From Clostridia bacterium (GTDB taxonomy: Bacteria > Bacillota > Clostridia > Oscillospirales > Acutalibacteraceae), in the NCBI GenBank assembly GCA_017428525.1, contig JAFRQQ010000013.1, forward strand, positions 203,407 to 267,406: a DNA stretch of 64,000 bases. The letters are read 5' to 3'. Shown here piece by piece: positions 39,248 to 47,576 of the stretch (its first letter is position 1; every line of letters begins with the position of its first letter). The position numbers and the translations under genes were made by a program. The notes beneath the pieces were generated by a model. The model made no database searches. It saw only the letters and a program-made list of their open reading frames with translations, and had not been told where the DNA came from.

Positions 39248-40420
39248 TTACCAATCTCTGGTCTCAAAGGCGCGCAGATTGTATTTGTTTTTCCGGAACG
39301 GGAAAAACGGTTCCAGATTTCGGACCTGCCCGTGGCTGTTGATCTCAAGGATCTGAAAGCCCGTGTCGGTCGGGATAATATCCATCACAAGATATGGCGT
39401 CATGGCCAGATGCGCGCAAACACGTTTGACCAGATCCTTCAGCTCCTGCAGCCGCGGCAGGGTCAGCGCTTCCAGATCGGCGCCGGTATCGGGATGGAAC
39501 TTTGCATCCTTGCGCCGGATGATGCCCTCCGCGTCGCCGGAGCGGAGCAGCGGACGGAACAACCGGCCGGTTTCGAGATCCACGCCGCAATAGATGCAGC
39601 CGTCATAATCCGACACAAGACCCGTCGCCGCGGTGCCCAGCCGGAGCATAATCGCCGTGATCTGCGGCCCGTCCGTTTTATCGAAGACGGAAACCGTGCG
39701 CAGCACGGCAAAGCTCTGCGCGCCGCAGGCGTCCCGGAACACCTTGTGCGGAATCCCGAACGCGGTCAGCAGATAATGATCGAGCGATGCGAGCAGCGCC
39801 TTCACTCCGTTTTCATCGGTTTTCTCACTGTTGATCAGATAGCCGCCGTCCGCCGCTTCGATCTTGAAAAAGCCTTTTCCGTGGCCGCCCACGCAGGATT
39901 TCAGCACGATCGGTTCCTTTTGCAGAATCGAAAGCACGTCGTCCGCGGTTCCGTAGCGCTGCAGACCGGCGTCCATCGGGATCATCGCGCCGTTTTCAAT
40001 AAAGAAATAGTGGCGGGGCATCGCATCCCGAAACGCACTGAGCACATAGTAGGTGGTCAGCTTGTAATCGAACCACTTGATCAGCAGGCTGTTTTTACTG
40101 TAATTCTTCGGGCTGTAGAAATCGAAATCGGAGATATAGTCGTTATAGTTTTCTTTCGTCAGACCGTACCATCCCGTCTTGAAGGTCGGGATGCCGCGCT
40201 CGTAATACCACGCTTTATCCGCCTGCGCTACGCCGGTATCCGCGAAATAATCATCCGTGTATTCCTCGGCAAGGCGCGCATAGCGAAACGGCACGATACC
40301 GTTGCGCGCGGCGAGCTGATAAAAATGTATGTATGCTTCCGCGCGTTCCGGCGAATCGCCGGCCTTCTGCAGATACCGTTTCAGGCTTTCCTGCATCGCG
40401 CGCTCATTCGGTTCGTTCAT
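39248..40420 (-). CDS. ATP-grasp protein, sugar-transfer-associated type (first of a pair)
   Basis: 390 residues. The ATP-binding core is visible in PIVLKSCVGGHGKGFFKI (about 170-190), with VMDIIPTDTGFQILEINSHG supplying metal ligands near the end. Its ATG overlaps the stop of the upstream TIM-barrel-like gene (ATGA), indicating tight coupling. It probably activates a carboxylic acid for attachment to a sugar or amine. Two adjacent ATP-grasps suggest two successive ligations or two acids. Confidence 0.78.
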   Translation of the reverse strand: MNEPNERAMQESLKRYLQKAGDSPERAEAYIHFYQLAARNGIVPFRYARLAEEYTDDYFADTGVAQADKAWYYERGIPTFKTGWYGLTKENYNDYISDFDFYSPKNYSKNSLLIKWFDYKLTTYYVLSAFRDAMPRHYFFIENGAMIPMDAGLQRYGTADDVLSILQKEPIVLKSCVGGHGKGFFKIEAADGGYLINSEKTDENGVKALLASLDHYLLTAFGIPHKVFRDACGAQSFAVLRTVSVFDKTDGPQITAIMLRLGTAATGLVSDYDGCIYCGVDLETGRLFRPLLRSGDAEGIIRRKDAKFHPDTGADLEALTLPRLQELKDLVKRVCAHLAMTPYLVMDIIPTDTGFQILEINSHGQVRNLEPFFPFRKNKYNLRAFETRDW

Positions 40421-41319
40421 ACCAGACTGCCTTTCGGGCTCCAGATCGCTTCCGGATAGTATTCATCGATCATGCGTTTGACCAGCACGCACTGCTTCGC
40501 GCGCTTGCGCGCGTCGTCCTCGGTGCTGTCCCAGCTGTGGGTCTGCGCCACGGAGCCGCCGGTCTTGAGATAAATCGGCGCGGCCACGCGGATCATCTCC
40601 GGCACCTCGTAGTGACGGATGAAGCCGCCGGTGGACTTCGGATTCTCGGTGTGCAGATCCAGCGGAATATCGATCGCCTGCCGCAGCGCCGCCATCATCT
40701 GCAGCTGAATATCGCGCACGGGGTTGAGGGAATCCGCGCCGATCGTTTCCAGGAGCTTTGCAGCGCAGGGATTGCCGTGGCCCGCGTGCGCGGAGAGCTT
40801 GAAGTGACAGCTTGCGGAAATCTCGCCGGCCTTGCGCATCTCATTCAGGATCCACAGGCAGCCCTCGTCATACACAAGGAAGCCGTGGCAGCCGAGCCGG
40901 TCGGCGCGCTTGACGTCCTCGATCGCACGCACGATTTGCTCCTGCCCGCGCAGGCGATAGCCCATGCGCACACCCTCTTCGGTGTGGACGGAGGCGGAGG
41001 TGTCGGTCGTCGCGCGCGGGCCGATGGCCAGAATCAGATCGGTTTCCCACTTGTGCGCAAGCTCCACCATTTTGCCGATTTCTTCGTCCGTCAGGCGCAT
41101 GACGCCCTGCGTCTGGGTCACGCGATGCAGATACAGCCCGTAGCTGTCCATCGCCTCCAGCAGCGCTTTCATCACCTTCGGCCCCTGAATGCCGGGCACC
41201 TCAAAGCGGTACTGCCCGCCGTCGGGAAAGCGCTTTTCCGAGGTCGGCAGATCATAGGCATCCCCGCCGGGCAGGCCGATCGACTTCAAAAACTCTCTGG
41301 TCTTGTCCATGCTGTTCAT
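40417..41319 (-). CDS. Unassigned, probably TIM-barrel protein (possibly U32-peptidase-like)
   Basis: 300 residues from the ATG at 41319 (GAAGGAGA upstream). I do not recognise it securely. Predicted alternating strands and helices, and repeated end-of-strand motifs (LILAIGPRA, CHGFLVYDEG, CHFKLSAHAGHGNP, GADSLNP, PLDLHTENP), suggest a TIM barrel with His/Glu/Asp ligands, loosely like U32 peptidase-related proteins. No signal peptide. It is translationally coupled to the ATP-grasp gene after it, so it likely belongs to the carboxylic-acid module, perhaps as an aldolase or lyase. Confidence 0.55.
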   Translation of the reverse strand: MNSMDKTREFLKSIGLPGGDAYDLPTSEKRFPDGGQYRFEVPGIQGPKVMKALLEAMDSYGLYLHRVTQTQGVMRLTDEEIGKMVELAHKWETDLILAIGPRATTDTSASVHTEEGVRMGYRLRGQEQIVRAIEDVKRADRLGCHGFLVYDEGCLWILNEMRKAGEISASCHFKLSAHAGHGNPCAAKLLETIGADSLNPVRDIQLQMMAALRQAIDIPLDLHTENPKSTGGFIRHYEVPEMIRVAAPIYLKTGGSVAQTHSWDSTEDDARKRAKQCVLVKRMIDEYYPEAIWSPKGSLV

Positions 41320-41358
41320 ATGCGTTGTCTCCTTCTGATTCAAGGCTCTTTTTTATCG

Positions 41359-42615
41359 TCAGGACCGGCGGCACGCGGCCGCATAAGCCGCCAGCATCCG
41401 GTGCTTTTCTGCAAGTTCTTCTTCCGTCATCGGGTTTTCCGGCTCGCCCTTCGCGTAATCCACGCGGCAGGTGCGCTCGGCGCCGTCCGCAAACCGGAGC
41501 GTTACGACGGCCACGCGCTTTTGCGGGCTCTCTGCGGTCAGCGCCGGATCTTCCTCCACGGCGACCTTCTGCGCAAGCGCGACGACCCTGTCATCCAGCG
41601 GCTCAAACACCGACAGATCCGCGCGCCCGTAGAGCAGGCCCGCTGCCACGGCGTAAGGCGTGCTCAGCTTTGCCGACGCAACCCCCTGAATCGCCGTATG
41701 GTCATGCCCCTTGACGCCGAGCCGATAGGTCCGCACCGCAATCTGCTCGACTGCTTCAACGTCCAGCCCGTCATGCAGCCGGATCGCCGCTTCCACCGCG
41801 GAATGGCTGTGGCGGCAGGAGGCATAGGGCTTGACGTAGATCCGCTCAATTTCATAATACTCCGCCCGGCCGGTCAGTTTTTCCGCATCGAACTGATCCG
41901 CAAAAGTCTTGAAGAACCCGCGCTCGCCGCCGAGCAGATCGTCCGGCGTGCGATACGCCGTCAGACCCATCTGCGCTGCGGTCAGACCGTCCATGGCGGC
42001 TCTGCCGACGTTGTAGGGCTTGAGTTCGGAGCCCTGCTCCTGCATTTCGAGCATACCGGCCGCGCTGCCCGCCGCGCAGGCGAGCACCCGGCACAGCTGC
42101 GTTTTGTCCATGCCGAGGGCAAACGCGACGCCGACGGCCGCGCCGATCGTGCCGCAGGTGCCGGCCGCGTGATAGCCGCGGTTCTTGTGCGACGGCTGCA
42201 TGGCGATCGCCGCCCGGCAGGCCGCTTCATAGCCCATGACGACGCCCCTGTTGAAGCGCGCGTCCGCCACGGCAAACTCGTCCGCCGCCGCTTTGACGGC
42301 GGAAATCACCGGCGCGCCGAGGTGGATCATGGCGAACCGCTGCCCGTCGTCCAGCTCGAGCGCGTGCGCGTTGAATCCGTTGATGAGCGCCGCGGTTTTG
42401 CCGTCGGTCTTTTTCGGATAACCGATCAGCTCCGCGCTCCCGTCCGGCAGCACGGCGAGCAACGCCGCCCAGCGCTCCCTGTTTTTCACAGCGCCGGCGG
42501 CCGTCACGGCCAGATAGTCCCGACGGCAGGCGTCCGCTTTTTTCAAAACGTCGTCCGGGATCTCCGCTGCCTTCGCAAGCAGCGCCTCCGCGAACATCTG
42601 CGTAATCTTCGGCAT
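41359..42615 (-). CDS. MmgE/PrpD family protein
   Basis: 418 residues from the ATG at 42615. INGFNAHALELDDGQRFAMIHLGAPVI is the conserved alpha-helical domain with the active-site D/H region, and RGYHAAGTCGTIGAAVG and KPYASCRHSHSAVEAAI are further family segments. Members include 2-methylcitrate dehydratase (PrpD) and cis-aconitate decarboxylase, all acting on branched C5-C7 tricarboxylates by elimination or decarboxylation. Lying beside a CoA-transferase and CitE-like lyase, it may form an unsaturated acid precursor; the substrate is unknown. Confidence 0.87.
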   Translation of the reverse strand: MPKITQMFAEALLAKAAEIPDDVLKKADACRRDYLAVTAAGAVKNRERWAALLAVLPDGSAELIGYPKKTDGKTAALINGFNAHALELDDGQRFAMIHLGAPVISAVKAAADEFAVADARFNRGVVMGYEAACRAAIAMQPSHKNRGYHAAGTCGTIGAAVGVAFALGMDKTQLCRVLACAAGSAAGMLEMQEQGSELKPYNVGRAAMDGLTAAQMGLTAYRTPDDLLGGERGFFKTFADQFDAEKLTGRAEYYEIERIYVKPYASCRHSHSAVEAAIRLHDGLDVEAVEQIAVRTYRLGVKGHDHTAIQGVASAKLSTPYAVAAGLLYGRADLSVFEPLDDRVVALAQKVAVEEDPALTAESPQKRVAVVTLRFADGAERTCRVDYAKGEPENPMTEEELAEKHRMLAAYAAACRRS

Positions 42616-42628
42616 ACTTTCTCCTGTT

Positions 42629-43597
42629 TTATAAAAACCTGTAAGGCGCGATCTGCGCGAGCTTCCCCTGTTCAAAACAGGCGATGTTTCTGAACGCATC
42701 CTGCATCATGGCGCGGAAGGAATCCGCCGTGACGCCGCCGATATGGGGCGTCAGAATCACATTGTCGATCTCCCGCAGAGGATAGTCCGCCGGGAATGGC
42801 TCCTCGGCGTGCACGTCCAGCCCGGCATAGGCGAGCTTTCCCGCGCGCAGCGCATCGGCGAGCGCAACCTGATCCACGATCCCGCCGCGCGCCGTGTTGA
42901 CGAGCACCGCGCCGTCTTTCATCCCCGCGATCGACGCCGCGTTGATCAGATGCGCCGTCTCCGGCGTCAGACCGCAGTGGACGGTCACAACGTCCGATTC
43001 CGCAAGCAGCGTCCCGAGCGGGATGAACCGCAGCCCGTGTTCCGATTCAAACGCCGCCGGCGCCCGCTGCACGTCGTAATAGAGGATCTGCACGCAAAAC
43101 GGCCGGAGCAGCCCGACCAGCGTCTTCGCGATATTGCCCATGCCGATCATGCCGACGGTTTTGCCCCTGAGCTCCGCCGTCCGGACGCCCTGCTCCTGCT
43201 TTTGCCAGATCCCGTTTTTTGTGTTGCGGTCAACGGTCGGGAGCTTGCGAAGGCAGGCCAGGATCAGCAGCAGCGCGTGCTCCGCCACGCTTTCGGCGTT
43301 CACGCCCTGATTGACGTAGAGCGGAATCCCCTTTTCCCTGATTGCGTCCAGGTCCAGCGCATCCAGCCCGACGCCGGAGCGCTGAATCATTTTCAGCTTT
43401 TCCGCGCGGTCGAGCACCGCGCGCGTGATTTGCAGACGGCCGCCGGCGAGCAGATAATCTGCGCCGGATACGCACGCCTCCAGCGCCTGCTGCGTCTGCG
43501 ACGGCAGGAACCGGAGCTGAAAGCCCTCCGGCACCGTGCCGAGCACGATCTCCAGCGGTCTGCCTGTATACTTGTTCGTCAAAAGAACCGATTTCAT
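42629..43597 (-). CDS. D-isomer-specific 2-hydroxyacid dehydrogenase
   Basis: 322 residues from the ATG at 43597; a TTG further upstream would overlap the preceding gene and is unlikely. The NAD-binding fold is GMIGMGNIAKTL, the catalytic Arg/Glu/His are visible in NTARGGIVD, HAEEPFPADY and LTPHIGG. It interconverts a 2-keto acid and a D-2-hydroxy acid. In this operon it may supply a hydroxy acid to be ligated to the glycan; 3-phosphoglycerate dehydrogenase-like activity cannot be excluded. Confidence 0.88.
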   Translation of the reverse strand: MKSVLLTNKYTGRPLEIVLGTVPEGFQLRFLPSQTQQALEACVSGADYLLAGGRLQITRAVLDRAEKLKMIQRSGVGLDALDLDAIREKGIPLYVNQGVNAESVAEHALLLILACLRKLPTVDRNTKNGIWQKQEQGVRTAELRGKTVGMIGMGNIAKTLVGLLRPFCVQILYYDVQRAPAAFESEHGLRFIPLGTLLAESDVVTVHCGLTPETAHLINAASIAGMKDGAVLVNTARGGIVDQVALADALRAGKLAYAGLDVHAEEPFPADYPLREIDNVILTPHIGGVTADSFRAMMQDAFRNIACFEQGKLAQIAPYRFL

Positions 43598-43601
43598 AGC
43601 T

Positions 43602-44282
43602 TTATCTTTCACGAGCAAACTGCTCGAGCCGTTCCAGTTTTTCTTCGGTCAGATCCCCGCGCAGGCAATCCGCGGCGGCCCGGATCGTTTCGATCTCCCA
43701 GTCCCACCACCGCAGATGCAGCAGACGTTCGACCGTTTCCGCGTCGAAGCGGTATTTGATCACTCTGGCCGGGCAGCCGACGGCGATGGCATAGGGCGGA
43801 ATATCCTCGAGCACCAGCGCGCTCGCGCCGATCACCGCGCCGTCGCCGACCGTCACGCCGCGCACGACGTTGGCCTTCGAGCCCATCCACACGTCGTTGC
43901 CGATCACCGTATACTCCGTTTCATCCACAGGCGCGAGCCCGTCGCCGACGCCGAAGATTTTCTTCCACCAGGTATCGGTATACATGCAGGCGGCTTTATA
44001 ATTGTGGTTGCTCCCGCCGATGCTCAGCTGCCATGACAGGTCGCAGTATTTGCCGACCTTGGTGAATTTCATCACGGAGCTCTTTCCGAGGAAGGTGCCG
44101 GCGCTGATCGACGAGTGGATCACCGAGCAATCCCGGCCGATCTCCACTTTTTCTCCGATGTCGGAGGAAAGAATCACGGCGCGGTCGGAAATCACGGCGT
44201 CGGCTCCGATCACGGAGTCACGGATGCAGGTATCTTGATAAATCCTGCCGGTTGCGGCGATCACTGAATTGACAGGTTCCAT
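43602..44282 (-). CDS. Hexapeptide-repeat acyltransferase (LbetaH, xenobiotic-acetyltransferase-like)
   Basis: 226 residues from the ATG at 44282 (AAGGGTGGAG upstream). Multiple hexapeptide turns end in VIGNDVWMGSKANVVRGV and GDGAVIGASALVLEDIPPYA, the conserved trimeric acyltransferase pattern; the inserted loop with GSNHNYKA holds the catalytic His. It probably O-acylates the polysaccharide or a precursor, using acetyl-CoA or another acyl-CoA. It lies 4 bp before the dehydrogenase gene. Confidence 0.87.
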   Translation of the reverse strand: MEPVNSVIAATGRIYQDTCIRDSVIGADAVISDRAVILSSDIGEKVEIGRDCSVIHSSISAGTFLGKSSVMKFTKVGKYCDLSWQLSIGGSNHNYKAACMYTDTWWKKIFGVGDGLAPVDETEYTVIGNDVWMGSKANVVRGVTVGDGAVIGASALVLEDIPPYAIAVGCPARVIKYRFDAETVERLLHLRWWDWEIETIRAAADCLRGDLTEEKLERLEQFARER

Positions 44283-44304
44283 GGCTCCACCCTTCACTAT
44301 CTCT

Positions 44305-45516
44305 TTATCTGGCCATACGGCTCACGCCGTTCACATCAAGAATATCGATCGTTTTCAAAACGGTTTGGATCTTCTCTTCCAGCGCTTCCCGCGAATCGGC
44401 GGTCATCAGCAGCGTTGCCGCGCGATTGCTGGAGGTCCGGTTGGCGTCCACCGCGTCGCCGCGCTTTTTGAGCACCGCGCTGTAATCCACCGTGCCGTTA
44501 GCAAGCAGCGCGTCCAGACCGGCTACTTCGCCGAATACGCCCGGCTCCATATACAGCAGCAAGGTCGCCAGCGGCTTCGGCCGGTCAAATCCGGCTGCCG
44601 TCGAGAGCGCCTCGCCCAGAAATGACTGAATGGACAGGTCGACGATATCGATCCCGGTCGCCCGCTTGACCATCTGGAAGCTCAGACCGCCGCCGATGCG
44701 CGGCGCGAATTCCAGCACGCTGATCACGCCGTCATGCAGCCGCGCCTGATAGAAAAACGGGGTGTTGACCAGCCCGAAAGCATCCGCAATCCGCTGCGCG
44801 AGCACGGCCGCCTGCGCATCCTCCGCCGCCGTCATTTCGGCCGGCACGATCGATCCGCCGGAATTGAGCTCAATCGCATCCTGGGAGAGCGTGCGCTTGC
44901 TTCTGGTCATGAGCACCTGCGCCTTGCCGCCGATTGCGACGCAATCCACCTGAATCTCGACGCCCGGGCAATAGCCTTCCACGATTCCGTGCCCCGACCG
45001 GCTGACCCGCAGCGCGTCTTTGCCGAATTCGATCAGCGCTTCGGGCGTTTCCGCCTTATGGACGCCCTTGGAGCTGTATGCGTCCACGGGTTTGACCACA
45101 AGCGGGAACGGCAGACTGCAGCCGCGCAGCTGCTCGACCGAGTCGAACAGCATATAATCCGACGTCGTGACGCCGCCTTTTTTGAACAGCCGCTTCATGC
45201 GCCCTTTGTTCGTGACGTCCAGGCTGGTTTCGTAGCTGTAGGGATGCGGCAATCCCAGCGTTTCCCCGACGTAGCAGCAGACGGAATTCGCCTGCTCCGA
45301 GCAGGAGGAAATGACCAGATCCACCGCGTTTTCCTTGGCGGCGGCAACGATCGCATCCTTGTCGAACGCGCTCACGCAAAGGAATTCATCCGCAAACGGG
45401 ACGGCCGGCGCGTTCGGATTCATATCCGCCAGCAGGACGTAATAGCCGCGCGCTTTCAGCTTTTCGATCAGCAGCGTGTGAGGCACGGTCGCGCACAGCA
45501 CGAGTGCTTTTTTCAT
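44305..45516 (-). CDS. ATP-grasp carboxylate ligase
   Basis: 403 residues. The N-terminal pre-ATP-grasp Rossmann-like part (KKALVLCATVPHTLLIEKL, LLADMNPNAP) is followed by the ATP-binding domain FPLVVKPVDAYSSKGVHKA and the metal-binding EFAPRIGGG. The form resembles carbamoyl-phosphate-synthetase-like or amino-acid ligases. It overlaps the upstream sugar-transferase stop/start region by 4 nt. The likely reaction is ATP-dependent joining of a carboxylate to an amine; both partners are unknown. Confidence 0.85.
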   Translation of the reverse strand: MKKALVLCATVPHTLLIEKLKARGYYVLLADMNPNAPAVPFADEFLCVSAFDKDAIVAAAKENAVDLVISSCSEQANSVCCYVGETLGLPHPYSYETSLDVTNKGRMKRLFKKGGVTTSDYMLFDSVEQLRGCSLPFPLVVKPVDAYSSKGVHKAETPEALIEFGKDALRVSRSGHGIVEGYCPGVEIQVDCVAIGGKAQVLMTRSKRTLSQDAIELNSGGSIVPAEMTAAEDAQAAVLAQRIADAFGLVNTPFFYQARLHDGVISVLEFAPRIGGGLSFQMVKRATGIDIVDLSIQSFLGEALSTAAGFDRPKPLATLLLYMEPGVFGEVAGLDALLANGTVDYSAVLKKRGDAVDANRTSSNRAATLLMTADSREALEEKIQTVLKTIDILDVNGVSRMAR

Positions 45517-46202
45517 TCCGACTGTCCTCCCGTCTGCTCGCCTTCGCCCGCTCTCAACTCGCCGTGTTCGTTAAAATACGTCCGGATCCACTGGTTTTCT
45601 TTAAAATTCTCAACGCCCTCGCCGGTGAAGACCTCTTTGATGGTCATAAAGACGATCTTCGCGTCCATCAGGAACGTGATGTTGTCGACATATTCGACGT
45701 CCTGCTCAAACTTCTGTTTCCAGGGGATGCCTCTTCTGCCCTTGACCTGCGTGAGTCCCGTCAGGCCCGGGCGCACCTCGTGCCTTCTCATTTCGAAGCT
45801 GTTGTAATACTCCAGATAGCTCACCAGCAGCGGTCTGGGACCGACAAGACTCATATCGCCCTTGAAAATATTGATCAGCTCCGGCAGCTCATCCAGACTC
45901 GTGGCGCGGATGAACTTGCCGAATTTGGTCAGACGCAGTCTGTCCGGCAGCAGCTCGCCGTTTTCATCCGTCTGATTGCTCATGGAGCGGAATTTATACA
46001 TCTTGAAGGTTTTGCCGTCCTTGCCCACGCGGTCCTGCGTGAAGAACACGGGGGAACCGAGATCGATCCGCACAAGGAGCGCGAGGATCAGATAGACCCA
46101 GAAGAACAGCACCAGAACCAGTCCGGTCGCCGTCACGTCGATCAGCCGTTTGAAAAACGCCTCATACGGGCCTTTGACTTGATGTTTTTTCGTGCTTTCC
46201 AT
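45513..46202 (-). CDS. Priming sugar transferase (PglC/WecA-analogue, monotopic)
   Basis: 229 residues from the ATG at 46202; AGGAG is 7 nt upstream of it, whereas the ATG at 46208 abuts the ribosome site. One membrane-entering helix (about 15-40) precedes the polyprenol-phosphate sugar transferase domain: PVFFTQDRVGKDGKTFKMYKFRSM, TSLDELPELINIFKGDMSLVGPRP and RPGLTGLTQVKGR. Compact members such as PglC transfer a phosphosugar (often diNAc-bacillosamine) to undecaprenyl phosphate, starting the repeat unit. It sits between the fumarase-like pair and the ATP-grasp ligase. Confidence 0.92.
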   Translation of the reverse strand: MESTKKHQVKGPYEAFFKRLIDVTATGLVLVLFFWVYLILALLVRIDLGSPVFFTQDRVGKDGKTFKMYKFRSMSNQTDENGELLPDRLRLTKFGKFIRATSLDELPELINIFKGDMSLVGPRPLLVSYLEYYNSFEMRRHEVRPGLTGLTQVKGRRGIPWKQKFEQDVEYVDNITFLMDAKIVFMTIKEVFTGEGVENFKENQWIRTYFNEHGELRAGEGEQTGGQSE

Positions 46203-46204
46203 GC

Positions 46205-47074
46205 TCATTCTCCTAACTCAACAGTTGCGATCCGCGGCTCAAAGCAGCAGGCGGGCCGCACGCAGACGATCCGCACGCCGGAGGCTCTCTGCGGTCCGAC
46301 TTTCATAAAGGTTGCGATCACGGAGGTGCTGCCGCCCAGACCGAGCGGCCCGATCTTCGCTTCATTGACGCGGCGGGTGATTTCCCGCTCCATTTCGCTC
46401 TGCACGTCATATCTGCCGTCCGCCTGCGCCTGCAGCATCATGCTTGCGGCTTCGAAATGCGACCGGCCGACGCCGATGGCCAGCGTGCAGGGCGAGCAGC
46501 CGAGCTGCGCGACGCCCTCGGTCGCCCATTGCACGATCTCATCGAGCACGACCTGCGTGCTGTGCTTGTGAAACACGCGGTAGGTCTTTGCACGGATCGC
46601 CGGGCCGCCGCCGAACATCAGGATATGCAGACGGATCACATTCTCATCGCAGCGGCGCAGCAGGATCGGCGCGGGCGCCACGCCGGCGGGGTCCGGATCC
46701 AGGCCGCCGCTCTGATCGATTCTCTGCCCGTCGTCGCCCCGGATGCCCATCGGCCGGCCGGGGAGCTTGCGCAGCCCTTCGGCAACGCCTTCCTTGATGG
46801 CGTCCAGCATCTTTCCGGTCACGGCGCAGTCTTCGCCGACCTCCAGCACGAGATGCGGGATGCCCGTATCGTCGCACAGCGGGCTGCGGTTTGTTTCCGC
46901 CGCCTGCGCGTTGGCAAGCACCTGCTCGAGCACCCAGCGGGCTTTCTCGTTCTGCTCCGCGGCGATCGCTTGTTTGTAAGCTTCTTTTTTATCTTCACGG
47001 AACGTGCTGCCGGCTTCGACCAGCGTATCCCGCACGCGCGCGACGATTTCCTCGTAATGGTAATGCTCAGTCAT
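46205..47074 (-). CDS. Fumarase/tartrate dehydratase-type hydro-lyase, alpha subunit
   Basis: 289 residues. Cysteines in PLCDDTG, GCSPCTLAIGVG and PACCFEPR correspond to the three 4Fe-4S ligands of class I fumarase chains. The loop after GVG reads RSHFEAASMM rather than the common GGT/AET type, so substrate specificity may differ from fumarate. Class I relatives include mesaconase and tartrate dehydratase. It overlaps the beta subunit by 8 nt, and its stop abuts the priming-transferase start, embedding it in the glycan operon. Confidence 0.88.
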   Translation of the reverse strand: MTEHYHYEEIVARVRDTLVEAGSTFREDKKEAYKQAIAAEQNEKARWVLEQVLANAQAAETNRSPLCDDTGIPHLVLEVGEDCAVTGKMLDAIKEGVAEGLRKLPGRPMGIRGDDGQRIDQSGGLDPDPAGVAPAPILLRRCDENVIRLHILMFGGGPAIRAKTYRVFHKHSTQVVLDEIVQWATEGVAQLGCSPCTLAIGVGRSHFEAASMMLQAQADGRYDVQSEMEREITRRVNEAKIGPLGLGGSTSVIATFMKVGPQRASGVRIVCVRPACCFEPRIATVELGE

Positions 47075-47576
47075 AGATGCTCCTCCCGTGGGCCGCGCCG
47101 ATGATGGCGGGATAGCGATCGACCTTGATCAGATGCAGCGCCTCCATGCCCAGCTCCGGAAACGCGACCACGCGCGTTTCGCTCGTTTTTGCGCCGAGCA
47201 GCGCCGTGACGGGCGGGATCACCGCATACACCGCGTTGGATCTGTCCAGCGCGGCGATCGTTTCGGCATGCAGCTGCCCTTTGCCCAGATGCAGCTTGAC
47301 GCCGGCGGCGGAAAGCGGCGCGATGGAGCTCTCGATCTCCAGCTTGTTGGAGCTGGTCGGCCCCACGCCCGCGGGGCTCACGGCCGTGTGGAAAATCACC
47401 TGCCCGCGCAGGTCGACGCCGAGCGTCTGCACTGTGCCGTCCTCGATCATTTTCAGCACCTTCGGCAGCACCGCGTCGCGCCCGCACAGGATCCAGCCGC
47501 TGATTTCAACGGTATCGCCCACCTGCAGGTTCTCTATGATTTCTTCGCCGATCGGCGTTGTGATTTCAATACTCAT
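47067..47576 (-). CDS. Fumarase/tartrate dehydratase-type hydro-lyase, beta subunit
   Basis: 169 residues from the ATG at 47576. GDTVEISGWILCGRDAV and GQVIFHTAVSPAGVGPTSS match the C-terminal (beta) half of class I fumarases, which completes the active site. It overlaps the alpha gene downstream and the glycosyltransferase stop upstream. Here the beta gene precedes alpha, the reverse of ttdAB. The pair may act as a mesaconase or fumarase in the acid module. Confidence 0.87.
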   Translation of the reverse strand: MSIEITTPIGEEIIENLQVGDTVEISGWILCGRDAVLPKVLKMIEDGTVQTLGVDLRGQVIFHTAVSPAGVGPTSSNKLEIESSIAPLSAAGVKLHLGKGQLHAETIAALDRSNAVYAVIPPVTALLGAKTSETRVVAFPELGMEALHLIKVDRYPAIIGAAHGRSIYD

